Below, in pieces: positions 26,143 through 39,295 of a DNA stretch of 64,000 nt. The first letter of the stretch is position 1. Each line of letters starts with the position of its first letter. Under the pieces are notes generated by a model. It was not told the origin of the DNA and ran no database searches. It worked only from the letters and a program-made list of their open reading frames with translations. The translations under genes and the position numbers were made by a program. The DNA comes from Callipepla californica brunnescens (Eukaryota; Chordata; Aves; Galliformes; Odontophoridae), in assembly GCA_023055505.1 (NCBI GenBank), contig JALIRH010000013.1, positions 9,238,001-9,302,000 of the forward strand, in the 5' to 3' direction.

Positions 26143-26172
<30 letters not shown>
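26143..26172. repeat. T30 homopolymer
   Basis: This is the longest homopolymer in the window, 30 uninterrupted T residues. If it were the poly(A) tail of a minus-strand retrocopy, the body should lie to the right, with TTTATT (the reverse of AATAAA) close by. I see neither this nor flanking duplications, so it is called simple sequence. Its exact length may be unreliable in an assembly. Confidence 0.9.
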
Positions 26173-26175
<3 letters not shown>

Positions 26176-27761
26176 TTGAAAGTTCAGGAGAATGGTCAAA
26201 AGAAACCAGCATAGTTTTGTGTAGTTTCTTCTATGGTTCAGTTTAGTGCTGTTTCTGAAATCTGTGCTTTCAGAAACTTGCAGAGGAAAGCAATACTGAA
26301 GTTGCTACTACTATTAAATTGCATTTTAGAAGGTGACGTTTGTTGCTGGGACTGTCAGTGTGGTCACCCAGCCAAACATTAAACCAGATATAATGAAGTT
26401 AATGTTTTCAGTTTTTGTTTAGGTAAGTTAAAATCAATAAGAACAATGCTCTTATTGCAATTGTAGTGATCACATAAATCTCTAAGGCACTGATGTATAT
26501 CTGTGGAAATGTCAAAGGTTCAGCTCATCTCTCATTGAACTGAGGTTACGTTTTCACAGAGCTTGGATAGATGGCCTAAATAAAGATGTCTGGAGTTAGA
26601 TTTACTTTTGATTGATGAGGGGGTGAAGAATCTTCTGATTAGGAAACTTCTGTCTCTTTTTTCTGAAGATCTCTAATACTGATGTTTTATATGGAGAGGG
26701 GGAAAAATATAGGACCATGTTTTTTCTTTTTTCCCATAGAACACTTTAGGTGCTTAATTAAACCAAATTTCCATTTAAAGATGTTCATTTGGAGAAAGGG
26801 AAAGAAAAAAAAAACCACAAAAACATAACAGAGGAAGGAACTTTTCAGTTCTGTGCAGGATATTAGTAACATATTTACCTTAAAATGCTTTTGTCTTTGG
26901 TAAACACTGTGTTGCCTCAAACTTCAGAGCAGTTTCATAAAACTATTGGATACAAAGAAATTGAAAACTAGCAAACAATACCACAGACTATAAAACAAAT
27001 AAAAACTAACCTGTCATCTGTGAATGACTGAAAAAAATATTTTTTTCATAACTTTTGATCCCATATCTAGTGAGGTGTCACTTTGTATTGAGTGTTCATA
27101 ATTATTCAGTATCCAATGTAGATCAAAGTATACTGCACTATTTTCCATAAGGGGTTACTAATTCAGAGCTTGTTGTTATAATCAGGTGTTCTAAGAATTT
27201 TCAGGGAGTATGATATTATCTTCTCTCAAATTGGAAGACAAATTTGAAAATCATGGAAGTGAGCGGCTAGGAAAAGAAGATGCTATACAGAGACAGCCAG
27301 GTGCACTGTGTACAATTGCATTGATCTTTCCTGTTTTCAAGACAACTTCCTGAAAATCTAAGGTTTGGAATTACAGGTGCAATTCAGAATTCCAAACTGC
27401 AGGACTTTTGAGATAATGAGTAATAAAGTCAGTTAAGAAATTTTATAAAGAACAAGGAATAGAAATATATAATATATAAACATATAATATGGAAACACAT
27501 AATATAGAAAATGAGTATTTTGCATTTTGCTTTTTTGTGTATTTGAACTCAGGTCTCACTGATTAATATTATTATTTTTTTTAACTTAGGTGGTAAATGT
27601 GTCCATTTTATTCAAGGCGATTTGGACTCTACAGCTCCTATCTAGGGGAAAAGACATCTGTAGTCCTCAATCTCTTAAAATTAATGCAGCAGTAACTGAT
27701 CATTCAAAATACATTAGCCATTTGAATTTAGTCTTATTTCCAAAAATCTCATTTTAGGTGT

Positions 27762-27780
27762 AAAAAAAAAAAAAAAAAAA
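27762..27780. repeat. A19 homopolymer
   Basis: An uninterrupted run of 19 A residues between TTTTAGGTGT and GTCATATT. No upstream AATAAA or gene-like body is visible, so it is simple sequence. Confidence 0.9.
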
Positions 27781-29634
27781 GTCATATTAAACATGGTTCT
27801 TTTTTTTCCTTCTCCCCAGTCTGTGTAAGCTGATCTCATTTACTTTACTATTGTAATAAACCTTTATTTCTTGACGATGGCATAAATTACATTCAGATCA
27901 CTTTCCCACTAACAAAACAGTAGAAGGTGACACTGACTTTGTCTATGCTGACTGATAGTGCATTGAACTATATGTGAGTATATAATAGGTTTTCTATGGA
28001 TAGCAAAATGGAGATGAAAATAGTCTGGATAACAACTGCCAGTCCTTCTGCCATGTAATTGATTTAATTGAGAGAATGAGTTTCTGCTGTGTCTTAAAAA
28101 ACAAAAAAAACAACTAAAACTTTCTATTGCACTCTTGAAATTTCTAACCAATATCAGAGGATCAGTGATTTCTTAAAAATAGAAAAGAATTTCCTTACAA
28201 AAAAGTCATACTTCATGTAAAGATTAAGTTACTAAGATCAAAAATTTGTCATGCCATGAAATCATCTGTTCATTGTTGTTTAGTGAGCGAATCTTGTCTC
28301 TCTGTTGGTTTATCTGATATTCAGGCCTTTAATCATATAATCACAAGCACTAGAGAACATTCAGGTCAGAAACTTGAGGGATTTTGTGCAAAGAATCATC
28401 TTGAAATAGCTGTTTTGACTTGGCTTTTCTGTGCTGCCTCCCCATACGAGTGCCCTTTTTTCTCTCCACTTTAAATAGTGTGCAGAAGTCAGTAATTGTG
28501 GGTAGAACAAATGTTCCATGCAATACAGAATGTCAGCTGCTTTGGAGTGGCTTAGGTTCAGAAGTGTTTGAGTTCTTGTTCTGACTTTTGTTCCAGCTAC
28601 ACCCATATGGGTGTTGACCACCAAGACCAGTAAGCTGAATATAGCACATCTCATTGCCACTTGCCTAAGTCACTTGTATGTGATTGACCTTAGGAACTGG
28701 GCAGGTTTTACCATACCGTCAGGTTGAGCTACCAGAGTTGTCTGAGCTTTTTGTCACTTCATTATTGATTCCCAATAGTCAATTTTCATCAGCCATTAAA
28801 AATAGAATTTTAATCTTCTATCTCCTGAAACTAGAGAAATCATTTATTATTTCCTCACCTAGAACAGGAAGAAGAGCAGCCTAATTCCTTAATGATTGAA
28901 AAATAATAATTTAATAAAACAAATATCAGGGAAACGCAACAAGGTTCACTGGGGTTCTCTTTAATTGTCACATTTTCCTCTTCAGTCTGTGCATATTCTT
29001 GCAGATGTCATATCATGTTTGTGCTGAATTTCTGTGGTGCTTCACAACTTGAGTAATAGGAGAAAAAGATTTAATAAGGAAATTGCTTTTTACTAGCTAC
29101 TGAAAAACAGATCTAAGTAGTTAGTTTTTACTTGCAGTAAAGCCTATTAGAAAATAGTGCTTGAGATTTGTAAGCAGGTCTCAATAGGACCTTCATTCTT
29201 ACTCAGTTTTGCTAATGTCCCTGCAAAATTGTTTCACTGTTGTGGGACCCAGCTTCAGGGAGTGCTACCAGAATCTCAAATTGGAGAGGGGGAGAGAGTG
29301 GCAAACTGTATATGGATAGCAGACAAGATTAATGAAGTGTGTGTGGAAGTGGGAGATAACTGTAAGGGTCCTAGCCCATACAATTCTTGGAAGAAAACTT
29401 TTAAAGTTAATCTTTGAAGGGTCAAACAGGCCAAAGAAAGTAACTTGTTTGATACTCTGATTAAAAAAATAAAACAAAAAACAAAACATACAAAAAATGT
29501 GTAGCATCTCATTATATGGAAAGGTTTGATTCATTATTTATTTTAACACAATTGTATAATTGTAGCATGGAGGTTTACCAACTAGCAACATTGTAAGGTA
29601 CTTTTCCCACAGTAGTAGCAACAGAATTTGTTCA

Positions 29635-29683
29635 TTCCTTTCCTTCCTTCCTTTTTTTCTCCCTCCCTCCTTTCTTTCTCTTC
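29635..29683 (+). repeat. 49-nt pure pyrimidine tract
   Basis: Every base is C or T, made of TTCC, CTTT and CCCT units such as CCTTCCTTCC and CTCCCTCCCTCC. A poly-purine/poly-pyrimidine tract of this length can adopt triplex (H-DNA) structure under torsional stress, though mirror symmetry is only partial here. I see no gene nearby to which it could serve as a promoter or splice element. Confidence 0.9.
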
Positions 29684-31648
29684 ACCAAAACACAAAAGCT
29701 GTTGGCAGAGAAAAGAGCAAAACATTTTGTTTGTGAGGATTTAAGTTGATGCAAAAGTAGACCTAGTTCTATTAATTTCTAAGGGATATAAATTTACCCA
29801 TTAATCTGGAGATTACCTAATTCCGGAAGTACATTCATCTTGCATGGCTGTTTACAAGAAAGTGGTAATCACTTATTGCAGTAATGTGCTAGGTCATTTT
29901 TAATTTCTTTCAAGTTAGATGAAACTGCAATGCAGGATACTAGAATGTTCCTGAAAGAGCTATAATTTTCTATACTGTGCTTTATAAAGGAAAGCTGTAA
30001 TAATTGCTAGATCAGTTTATGTGGAATACAGAATCAAATTCTTAGTGGCTTCTGTGTAAACTCGAACAGCTCTGTGTGTACCATTTAAATTACTCTGGAT
30101 TTAAACTGTGGTAACTGGAAGCATGCCGTTCCACGAATCCTTCTCAGAGCATCCGGATTCCTAGTTTCCACTGAGAATAATATGCAAAATGTTCTGTTTC
30201 TTTAAGGCAGGTAAAAAGCAAAGATTTAACTTTTTCCAGAAACTCTACTATCATGACCCTGACATCATGTGTCAGACAGGGATGAGAATGCAAAATTCTG
30301 GCTCTGCTAAAAGCTTCAGCATCTCCCTTACTGGTATTGCTTATATCAGAATTTCTTCTAAAACAGTGAACTCAGAGAATTTGTTGAAAGGATTCTTGAA
30401 AGTCTTCCTAAAAGGCTTTCACTACCATTGGCATAAAATTATGTTCTTTCTACAAAGCTTTACAATTCTAGGTGACCAAGAATTTGTAAAACAAGAGCTC
30501 TCTTGCTTTTCTCAGCTGGAGTGAGGTGTTATGGTGCAAGACTTATTCCTTTATGGTCTATTAAATATCAGGTTCTGTAAATAAAGTTTATTTCATGAAA
30601 TCTTCATTTACAAGACTTTCAGAAATTACTTTATACAGTCATTTCAAAGATTATCTTATATTACAAACTATTGAGCATAAATACTTTTGTTTTGCTTCCT
30701 TTTTAAACAGTGATCATCTTTCACTTTCTGAATTTTAATAAATTGCAAAGAATAATTCTTCATAACTGAATGGAATAGAAGAGAATGAATCAAGTGATAA
30801 CATTCTTACAATGCTCAGACATTGGTTACAGCTGTAAATTATTCTTTTAAATATATCTTGACAAGAACTGGAAGCACTTCTTTTCTTTACATGTGGTCTT
30901 CCAAGTGTGAAATAGTAGTTCATCTCACTGCTAGGGTGAGCATGTTTTTTCTTACCACCACCCTTGAACTTTTTTTCTGAAAATGCATCTACTTGCATTC
31001 ATTTTCTTTGTGGTGCCATTTTTCTTGAAATGGGCTTATCCATCACAGAGAGGAGCACAATATAGGAAGAGATGACAGCGATGTGTCAGGTCAGCATCTG
31101 AACCTGGAGTAACACATGATGTTAACTGCCACTTACCTCCTTCCATCTCTTTAACACTTGGGATATCCTGCTAATAAGATAATGTGGCTGTGTATGTCTT
31201 GAGATATATAAGTATAGCAAGTGTTATGAGGAGATCTGATTTGGCTAGTGTCTCAACACTTCAAAAAATGTTCCCTACCCTGCAATAAAAACTTTGTTTC
31301 AGATCTTGACCAAAAGGTTCACTGATCTCCAGAGTGCTACAAATTCTGGTCATAAAAAAGTCCATATTTTGACTCAGTTCAAGCAAGATTTTTCTTTGTA
31401 TAAGGCAATGTTGTACAGAATCTGATCAACCCTGATTGCTGTGCTGCTGATCACCTGAAAGAATATTTATACTCTTTTCTCCTGTGAGAATTATGTTCTC
31501 CAACTCTTCTTAATAAAATGTACTGAATGCTTATAGTGAGACTGATCACATCTGAAATCGAAGTATACAATCACATACCTATGAGTACAATAAATACATC
31601 TTATTTTGTGTTGAAAATTGAGACATTCCGTAGTAGCAATGTAGAATA

Positions 31649-31666
31649 TATAAATATATATTTATA
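31649..31666. repeat. 18-bp perfect AT palindrome
   Basis: TATAAATATATATTTATA is its own reverse complement. It is pure AT and probably simple sequence. Confidence 0.9.
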
Positions 31667-32571
31667 CATTTATCCTCCACAGAAATATGGTATCTGAAAA
31701 GCAAATACTCTGATGCTTATTATTCCTGTTGACAAATAGTTTTCTTACAGTAGGTAGCAGGTACAAGCTGCATTTTCTTCAGTAATGTATTTCAAATATC
31801 TGTGACCAGCTGCATGATGAATTTTAGTACGTGAGAAGAAAATTTATTGGTGAAGTGCAAGAGCATTAATAGGGCATGCATAAGAGAAGTCAGAATGACT
31901 TGCTGTACTTCACTATCAATTCCTCCCTAAAGATGTCTGTAACTAAACGTGCTATTGGAGTCCTGAAGATAAGGCTTTTTGAAGTTAGCAGAGATATCTT
32001 TATCAATTCCATTGTATCCAGATAATTGAAGTGGTCTTGATTTCCTACAAACTCTTGCAGTTATGACATTCTCAATCATTTTTTTTTTCTTAAGGATTTT
32101 AATGAATCTAGTATGCTTAGGCTATACCAGCACAGGTGGCAGTAGCATCTAATAACCTGAGAGTCTAGAAGAGGAAGAAGGATTTTCAGAAAATTCATGT
32201 GGATGTTGTTCATTTGTTCTTTTTGAAGGTTTAGAACTTCTTTACAGTCCTGTGGAAGTTAGTAAAACTGATGCCTTCCACTGAAATCAGACAGGCAAGT
32301 TACATATTGCTGTTCTCTCATGGAAGTGCTTCCCTCTTCAACAGAGAACAGAGTATATCTTATAACAGCTGTGTACTATGGAATATCAATCATCAAGCCT
32401 TATGTTCTATAAACCAGTGGCACAGGACATCTGTTATTTTTCCAAAAAATAAGTGAGCAGTTGGACTGAGAGCACAGGCTGGGGGGGCTGTATTTTAATA
32501 CATGGATATCCCATCTTTTTGATGTGCTTGGGTCACGCTCAGTGAGGAGGAATTGTCTAGGGCTGCATCTA

Positions 32572-33111
32572 TGGAAGTTGCTCCAAAAAAATAATGCCTC
32601 CTGATTGTTTCCATGGAAAATACAGTCAATACGAACTGCACGTTAACACTGTTTAATAAAGAAAATTCTCAGCTACAAAACACTCTTTTTCAGAGTCATC
32701 TTCATTAGTTATACATGTTTACCACTGATGAACAAGTGCCTCCATGCTGCACCCATAAAAATCTGCAGCAACAGAGGTGTTGCTGTTCCTCTTGCCATTG
32801 CTGAGATACACTAGTCACTGCCTCACTGTGTTGCATCCACTGTCTCAATCTCCAGAAACATTCAGCAAGTGTCAGTGGATGTTAATGGGTACCGTTTTTT
32901 CCATGTTGAGGAATTAACTTTTGAAACTTTGCTTCATATGTACTATGATATCAGACACTATTCTGTCAGCTGCCATCTGTCGCATGACAAGAAGACATAA
33001 ACAAATAGTAGTGGGAAGGTTCAGCCCCTACTACCATCACACCAACGTCCACCTCTGATGCTCTGGGCCAATGTTATAAACCAGGAGGCATTACTTTCAG
33101 AGCAGCCCTCA
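32572..33111 (-). mobile_element. Internally deleted Galluhop-type mariner with both inverted repeats
   Basis: A 540-bp nonautonomous Tc1/mariner element. The left end starts TGGAAGTTGCTCC and then TAATGCCTCCTG. The right end, reverse-complemented, starts TGAGGGCTGCTCT and then TAATGCCTCCTGG. The two ends are therefore inverted repeats of about 30 bp, with a longer A run in the left arm. Both are flanked by TA (32570-32571 and 33112-33113), the mariner target duplication. On the minus strand the right part carries a decayed transposase N-terminus (CATGGAAAAAACGGTACCCA near 32890-32910, matching the helix-turn-helix end). The left part carries the C-terminal end (GGAGGCACTTGTTCATCAGT near 32725). 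The central two-thirds of the gene, including the catalytic core, is deleted, so it could only have moved with transposase supplied by a full-length copy. Confidence 0.93.
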
Positions 33112-33238
33112 TAAAATATACAATATAGTTAATGCTTATAAATAACAAGACCATTTGTTGTTTTTTTAATTAAGATATATTAAAAATACAGCAACAAAAA
33201 TAAAAAAAAATTGATGGCAGTGGTTGTAATCCGTAGTG

Positions 33239-33256
33239 AGTTCTCAAATGAGAACT
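33239..33256. repeat. 8-bp inverted repeat, 2-nt loop
   Basis: AGTTCTCA-AA-TGAGAACT forms a perfect short hairpin about 130 bp past the end of the deleted mariner. It is not followed by a T run tied to any gene, so I do not call it a terminator. Confidence 0.85.
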
Positions 33257-36200
33257 TTGAGATTTTTGATGAAAATTTACTATACCTGTCTTTCATCCTT
33301 GAAAGCAGTTAAGATGTGTGTACTGCCAAAGAGCACTGACATGAATAAGTTGTGACTGTGAAGCAAGGAGTGTTTCTCTCTATTAAGGGAAGGCTTCTGA
33401 AAGTCTGGTAAAGATGCATGATCAGATTTGTTATTACAACTCAGTATATTGAATTTGAAAATTCACAAGTAGTGTATTTATGTCAACTGAAAATGGTGTC
33501 ATAAATAAATTGGTGTGTTTTTTGTTTGTTTTGCAATCTTGAAACTCATTCTCAAATTCTTTTATCCAAATAGAAAGCAACGCTGAATATTTTTGTGTTC
33601 ACAGGGCTGTGTTCAGGCAGTGTATCAAAATTCATGCTTTTATTTGCTGTAGCTTGAGTTGTGCTGCACTGTACCAACACAGTGCTCAGTTTTCAACCAA
33701 AAGGTGTTAATAGCATGCAAGTTGTGCCAGGCCACACGTTGGGCATGCCTGATTTAATGCTATCCCAAGGCTAATTTTGCTTTGGCTAACCTGGCTTTGT
33801 TACCTAGTAACTTGGATGAGAATTAGCTGTTGAATTCTTAAAAGAAAATTTGTTACGTATCAATTTTAAATTGGGTAGCAGATGAAGTCTGCCTTATAGG
33901 AGCAGCAAAAGATGAAGTATCCATTTAAGAACCCTCAAAGGAAACAATTGTCTCTAACCAAATATCAGTGTTTAAACATGAACTGACGTTTTTCTGTTTG
34001 AGGCAGATGTTTCACATCATATCCCATCAAGAATCTTTACTGTCCAACCATTTCTCCTTCTTTTTCTTACCCAAGAAAGTATCCTGATCATAATTTGAAG
34101 GAAAGTGTTTGGCTTTTGCTCAAGGCAGAGGCATGAGTTTGTACTGTTAAAGCATATTTCTGCTGTTCTTCTCGAGTAATAGGGAAGTTGTCTTTGCTAT
34201 TGAAGTGTTTAATTTGTGCACAAATGGGTATTATTGATGCAAATTGTTTGCTGGAGAGAACCATTGTGTGGATGGCTTCCTGAATTTTGAGGACTGGTGA
34301 AATATGTCTCTTGAGCATTATAATGTTCAAACAAAATGAAATGCTTTAATAGAAATGGTATTATAAACACTTCTACAGTGTTGTGCTGTTGTGATCTGCT
34401 TTTTGGGAAGGACATCTGATCAATCTCATCTGAGTATTTCAGAATATGTTAGTGAAATGTTATTCATGCTTTAGAAAGGTGAATGTTTAGAAAATTTATA
34501 AGCCATACGGTATTGTCGTGTCTCGTGGAAATTGACAGCCAGTATTGTTTTCTTTCTTATTAATTACTAGATATAGCTAATAAACAACCACCCATTCTGG
34601 TGGAAAGCATTCTAACACTGGGATTACCTGTTGATAGAGCCTGTAGTTAACAATAAAAAGCTACTGAGAGAAAAGCAGTGAGAAAGCAAATTGTTGACTT
34701 ATTTTTGTCTTGATAATAGCTGATCATTTGGAAATATGCACAACTCACTTATAATATGCAACCTGAGCGAAATGAGTAAGACATTTGCTTTGTCATTAGC
34801 AACTATATCACACAGTAGCAGGGTTTCAGTAGGAGCTCCACGATGTTCATACTTAAATGCTCAGGCACTGTACAATTCATACTATAGGCGAAAATGTCAT
34901 TAAAATTAAAGGTAAGAGTTTTGAGTTGATAGAGGCTATAAAGTTATATACTTTTTTATGTTTAGGTAATCAACATCCAATTTTATACTTGCTAACATTT
35001 TGCTTTCATACGTTACTAGCACATAGTAATGCTGCAGTTTGTGATTAAATATTCATGGTATTACAATTCATAAAAAGTTTCCTTTACTGTTTTAGAAATG
35101 CACCTTGTTCCAAAGAAATGTAAAGGATAATATGAGTTCAGAAACTAGTCATATTTTCAGTCTATTTTGCTGTGAATATAGGCTAAGGTGTTTGGAAGGT
35201 TTATGTAATAAAACAGAAGGGTGAAGTTGAATCTGAGCAGGGCGATATGAGAACTGCCAAAGGAGTGAATGACAAAGTAACAGATGTAGAGAGAAATAGT
35301 CTTTCATAAGGGCAAGTATTCTCTGAAAATCATTTGCTTAATGATTGCTATTGCTGTCTGATGACTACTAATGACATTTTATTTTATAACATCTGCCCTA
35401 GAGGGAAGAAATAAAGCTAGAGGTGTCACTGCTGATAATCCAACCACATTTTAATAAAATCTTTTTTGTTTGCTTTTGTTGCTTATGTTTCTTTGATAGT
35501 GATTGATTGCTTTAATTTGCTGTTGACTTTTCAAAAATATCTGTTTTAGTCTAAAGATATGTAATGGAGTTTTTTTTAATGTTTTTTTTTAATGAAAATG
35601 TTATGAATGAATGAAATTTTACAAGAATTTTTATCTCTCTGTAAGATCAATTTGGTTTTTAGTTATTATTGTATAAAAACACAAAAGAAGAAAAAGAATA
35701 TATTTCTTATGCCACTTTCCCATTGACTTTACCAATGGCCTGATATGGAGCATATTGACATGTATCCTTCCACGCATCTCAAGCATCCTTTGTTCTTATT
35801 TCTAACATGCAGAACTTTGTACCTTGAAGAGACACAATGGTGCAATCAGAAGGCACAATGTTTCTGTAAAGTATTAAGTAGATCCTGCTAATTTGGCAAA
35901 GAGGTGGTAAAAATGGACCATCAGGAGGATTGATCTGAATAGTAAGAATTCACTGCTGTAGTTTTTTAATCTTTTTTGAAGAATTGGCTCTATCCACATT
36001 TGTTGCCCTACCTTTATCTGAATTCAGTGCCCACAGAATGTGACTTGCTGCTAATGGACAAGTAGTACTAACTAGCAGGACAGCTAAGGCTGCTTTACAT
36101 GATTTTGCTTTGCTGGGTTGCTTATGGCAGAGGTGATAATCATAATTGAGACTTCAGTATCTTTTGTCATGGCAATTAAATACTGAACCTCTTTAAAGAA

Positions 36201-37031
36201 TTTAGGAATGCATACAACAAAATGTAGATCAGAAGCTTTGCCATAAAGGACAAAGCAAGGGAAATGAATTAAATTAACTTTTTATTGGGTTGTCTTGGAT
36301 ACTCTGTTAAATAATACAATACAGGTATGCTTTAAAGGAACAGTGAGAGCGAAAAAGCATCTCTGCGGACTTACTATGTGGAAATCTAATTCATCCTTGC
36401 TTAGATTTACTGTAAGAGAAGACCTTGAAAATTAGAAAATCTTTGTTCCAGTAGTCTTATTTAATCCATACATGACTGGATTGAGAGAAGTCTTATACTT
36501 CCTTGATTTTTAGATTTTCTCTTCTATCCTTATCGCTTCTAAAAGGAAAGACTTACCCTCTGCACAGAGAATATATAGCTGGATAATAAGTGCGAACTTC
36601 AAAAGTCGCACCAAACTGCACAGACTCACATATTTTAGTCAGAAGATTTTCAGTTCTGTTTCAGACACTGCATCTTATTCTCCAGAGTTTGGGTAGGAGA
36701 TGTCCTGCTGAAGAACAAAGCAGACACAATGCTTATGCAAGGTGAGGATGAGACAAACCTTGCTATATTATATATGTATCATGTAATATTTATATTTTTG
36801 CACACCACTACTTTGTATGTGATTTTCAGATACTACATTTTCATAACAGAGATGAAGAAAAGCAGTCGTAGAGATCTCATCTTAATGAAATCTCTTGGCC
36901 ACCACTAGGACTGCAACAGACTGTCTTCACAGGAAAGGATAGGAATGGCCAAGTATTCTTGTGTTTTCCATTTGCAGCAGCACTAGCACTGGTTTTGTAT
37001 AGAAGCAAGAAAAATCTCCAGGGCCCTAAAG

Positions 37032-37050
37032 GGCATGCATGTTGCATGCC
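37032..37050. repeat. 8-bp inverted repeat, 3-nt loop
   Basis: GGCATGCA-TGT-TGCATGCC is a perfect, GC-richer stem in AT-rich DNA. No function can be assigned. Confidence 0.85.
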
Positions 37051-39206
37051 ATACCTGACCTGTCTTCATTTCTGCTGAGTGCAGCAGGTGATTTTAAGTA
37101 CCAGGGAGCCCCACTGTGTAAAATGAAGCACTTGACTAGCTATTCAGTAATGGAGGAAAGACAGCCAAGTGAGTAAAGCAGGCAGGGTTTATTTCTTTCT
37201 CTCTATGTTCTGGGCTTTTTCGTCACGCACTTGTTGAAATCTGGGCTTTATAAGACAGTCAGTATACCATCAAACCACTCATAAGAAATGGCTGTTTTGT
37301 GAAACAAAACTCTTCCAGCAGTTGGAAATTGGGAATGTTAGCAACAAACAAGAGTAACGTTGGTTTTGTCACCAAATGATATATATCATGTTTGAAATAA
37401 TTTTGTCCCTTTTTTTTTTTTGGTACATCTAATAATTTGCATGTAATCCTCTCATCTCTTCTCCAACATGTATTTATTTGTGTAAGTAATAAGAAGTTGC
37501 ATTAGGAAATTCTTAATAAAACCTTTTTAAACCTTTTTATTATTACATAACTTAAGGCTTTGTTAAGGAAGCTAGTGTCTGGTAGGAAGCTTTGAATGTT
37601 GAGAGAACAACATGGAGAAAACTAGAGAAGCATACAAAAAGTCAGCCTTTTCCTACCATTTTTGAACAGTAGCAGAGTAAGTCCTAAGATCTGGATATTT
37701 TTATTCTCAGCTTTTCTTGAACTAGACTATAAATTTTTATCCCTCAAACTTTAAATAAACTCAGTTTTATATCTCTTATACAGTAATCTATTTTTCCGTA
37801 ATGATTTTGAATTAAGTGAAAAGTATGCTGTTGCTTTGGCCTCTGTGGCTACATCAAAGACTGTTCCATCTAAGTAAATTTTCTACCTGCCAGACTCAGT
37901 AAAGAAAAATAAATCTCACATTGTTCAGTGGAAACACTGATGTGTTTTATGTGTTTCATAATGCTGCATTTGTTCTAGTGTTCCAAAGTTATAGTCTGCA
38001 GCACTGGGATATGAATGTGGGCAGCAGTGAATGCATTTTCTTATTATGATTTTGAGTCTTATGGAAGGAAGCTGAAATTGTTTCCTTGTCCAATCAGAGC
38101 AAAGCTATAGTACACAATCCAGCAAATGACAGGCAACAGAAGGTTCTATAAATAGAAGAGTATAATTATCCCAAATGCGAAGATGGAGTCTGGGTCAAAT
38201 ATGAGATTTTCCTTTTGATAGAAGAAGGAAACTTGAGAATTTACTGTACAGTGTATTATGTCTAAATGCATCTTGATCTGTGCAAGTGGAGAATTGACCT
38301 TCATGGTGACCTACGAAGACTTTTGGAGCTTATTAAGCCTAATACATAAATCAGAGTTATAGTTGTGTTGCATAAGCAAGTGAGAAAGCATAGTTAATGG
38401 AAATAATGCATTTATGAGATGAACAGCAAATACCAACCAACTCCACTATAGACGGATTAATCTGTCTTTTCCTCTGCATAACATTTTGATTTAGAAAAGG
38501 AAGAAGCAGTCCTACAATGATTTGTCATGCAAAATTTTTGACTGAACTTCAGGTAGAAGAGGATATTTATGAGTTTATTTTCTACACCACTATCAGTGCA
38601 AATAATATTTTTAATAGATTAAGGGTGATTTTCTTCAGATATAGAACCGTGATCATTTATGGAGAGGAAGGAAATAGTAGACAGGAGGATAAAAGTTTTA
38701 GAAACTGTATTTTGGGGAGTAATGTAGAGTGTTTAAGGAAAGTAATTGGATCTCAAACTCAAATCTGATCAATCAGAAAGACAGACTCCCATTACCGATT
38801 ATTTTTCTAGCAGTAAAGTCATTGTTTGACTGTAAACAAATACAGAGCATGTAAGCACAGGACATCCTGAACTTTGCTAGAAAGTACCAAAAAAAATGTT
38901 ATTCCTGTCATACTGAAGAAGCAGTTACTCATTGTATTCAGGATTGATTAAGAATAACATGTCTATTAAGGAATAGACTGAAAGTGTGTGTTAGTTGTAT
39001 GCAGAACTTCTGTTTATTTTGTGGGAAATCATGACACTTTGATTCTGTTTCCCAACCACAGTCTCATTTAGGAAGATTGGGCATACCTATTTCCTAGAAT
39101 TTTTCCTCCTAATTGCAGTGTAGGTTTATAGTACAATCCAAACACTGGATTGCAGTGTACAAAGTCAGATTAGAATTTGCTAAATTAGCTTGTACTTAGT
39201 GTAGTA

Positions 39207-39295
39207 CTGCTATGGTAGCAACAAGTTCAGTGGACTAGGTCCCTGAACTTAGGTAGGCTTTGTGACCTGGAGAGACTTTAATGCTACCATAGCAG
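39207..39295. repeat. Nested inverted repeat with 14-bp outer and 12-bp inner stems
   Basis: The outer arms CTGCTATGGTAGCA (39207-39220) and TGCTACCATAGCAG (39282-39295) are exact reverse complements. The 61-nt interior holds a second hairpin: AAGTTCAG (39223-39230) pairs exactly with CTGAACTT (39243-39250). After one bulged T, GGAC (39232-39235) pairs with GTCC (39239-39242) around a TAG loop. Pairing of the outer arms continues imperfectly outward (AGTGTAGTA against CATACTT). No known transposon end or RNA family was recognised. A structured RNA, a hairpin left by a small inverted-repeat transposon and chance are the options. The pairing itself is certain. Confidence 0.9.

Larger units (their letters stand above)
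22746..32571. other. Noncoding DNA rich in simple sequence, no gene recognised
   Basis: About 9.8 kb without a supported gene. It holds T17, T30, A19 and polypyrimidine tracts plus small duplications, listed separately. The stretch at about 23060-23110 faintly resembles a MIR SINE core (CAGGCAAGTTGTTCAATTG) but is too weak to call. The longest open frame is 111 codons at 30189-30524 (plus), with no recognised domain. An A/T-rich patch of TATAATATATAAACATATAA type lies at about 27465-27510. Confidence 0.7.

Noticed and set aside
27762..27780. A19 run as a poly(A) tail of a processed pseudogene
   Set aside because: No AATAAA in the expected place, no recognisable gene body upstream, and no target-site duplication.
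32131..32146. Second CTCF-like word (GCACAGGTGGCAG)
   Set aside because: Only the AGGTGGCA half fits. The first four core positions are wrong.
33239..33256. Hairpin as a bacterial-type transcription terminator
   Set aside because: The window is vertebrate nuclear DNA. The short hairpin has no associated gene and no T tract.
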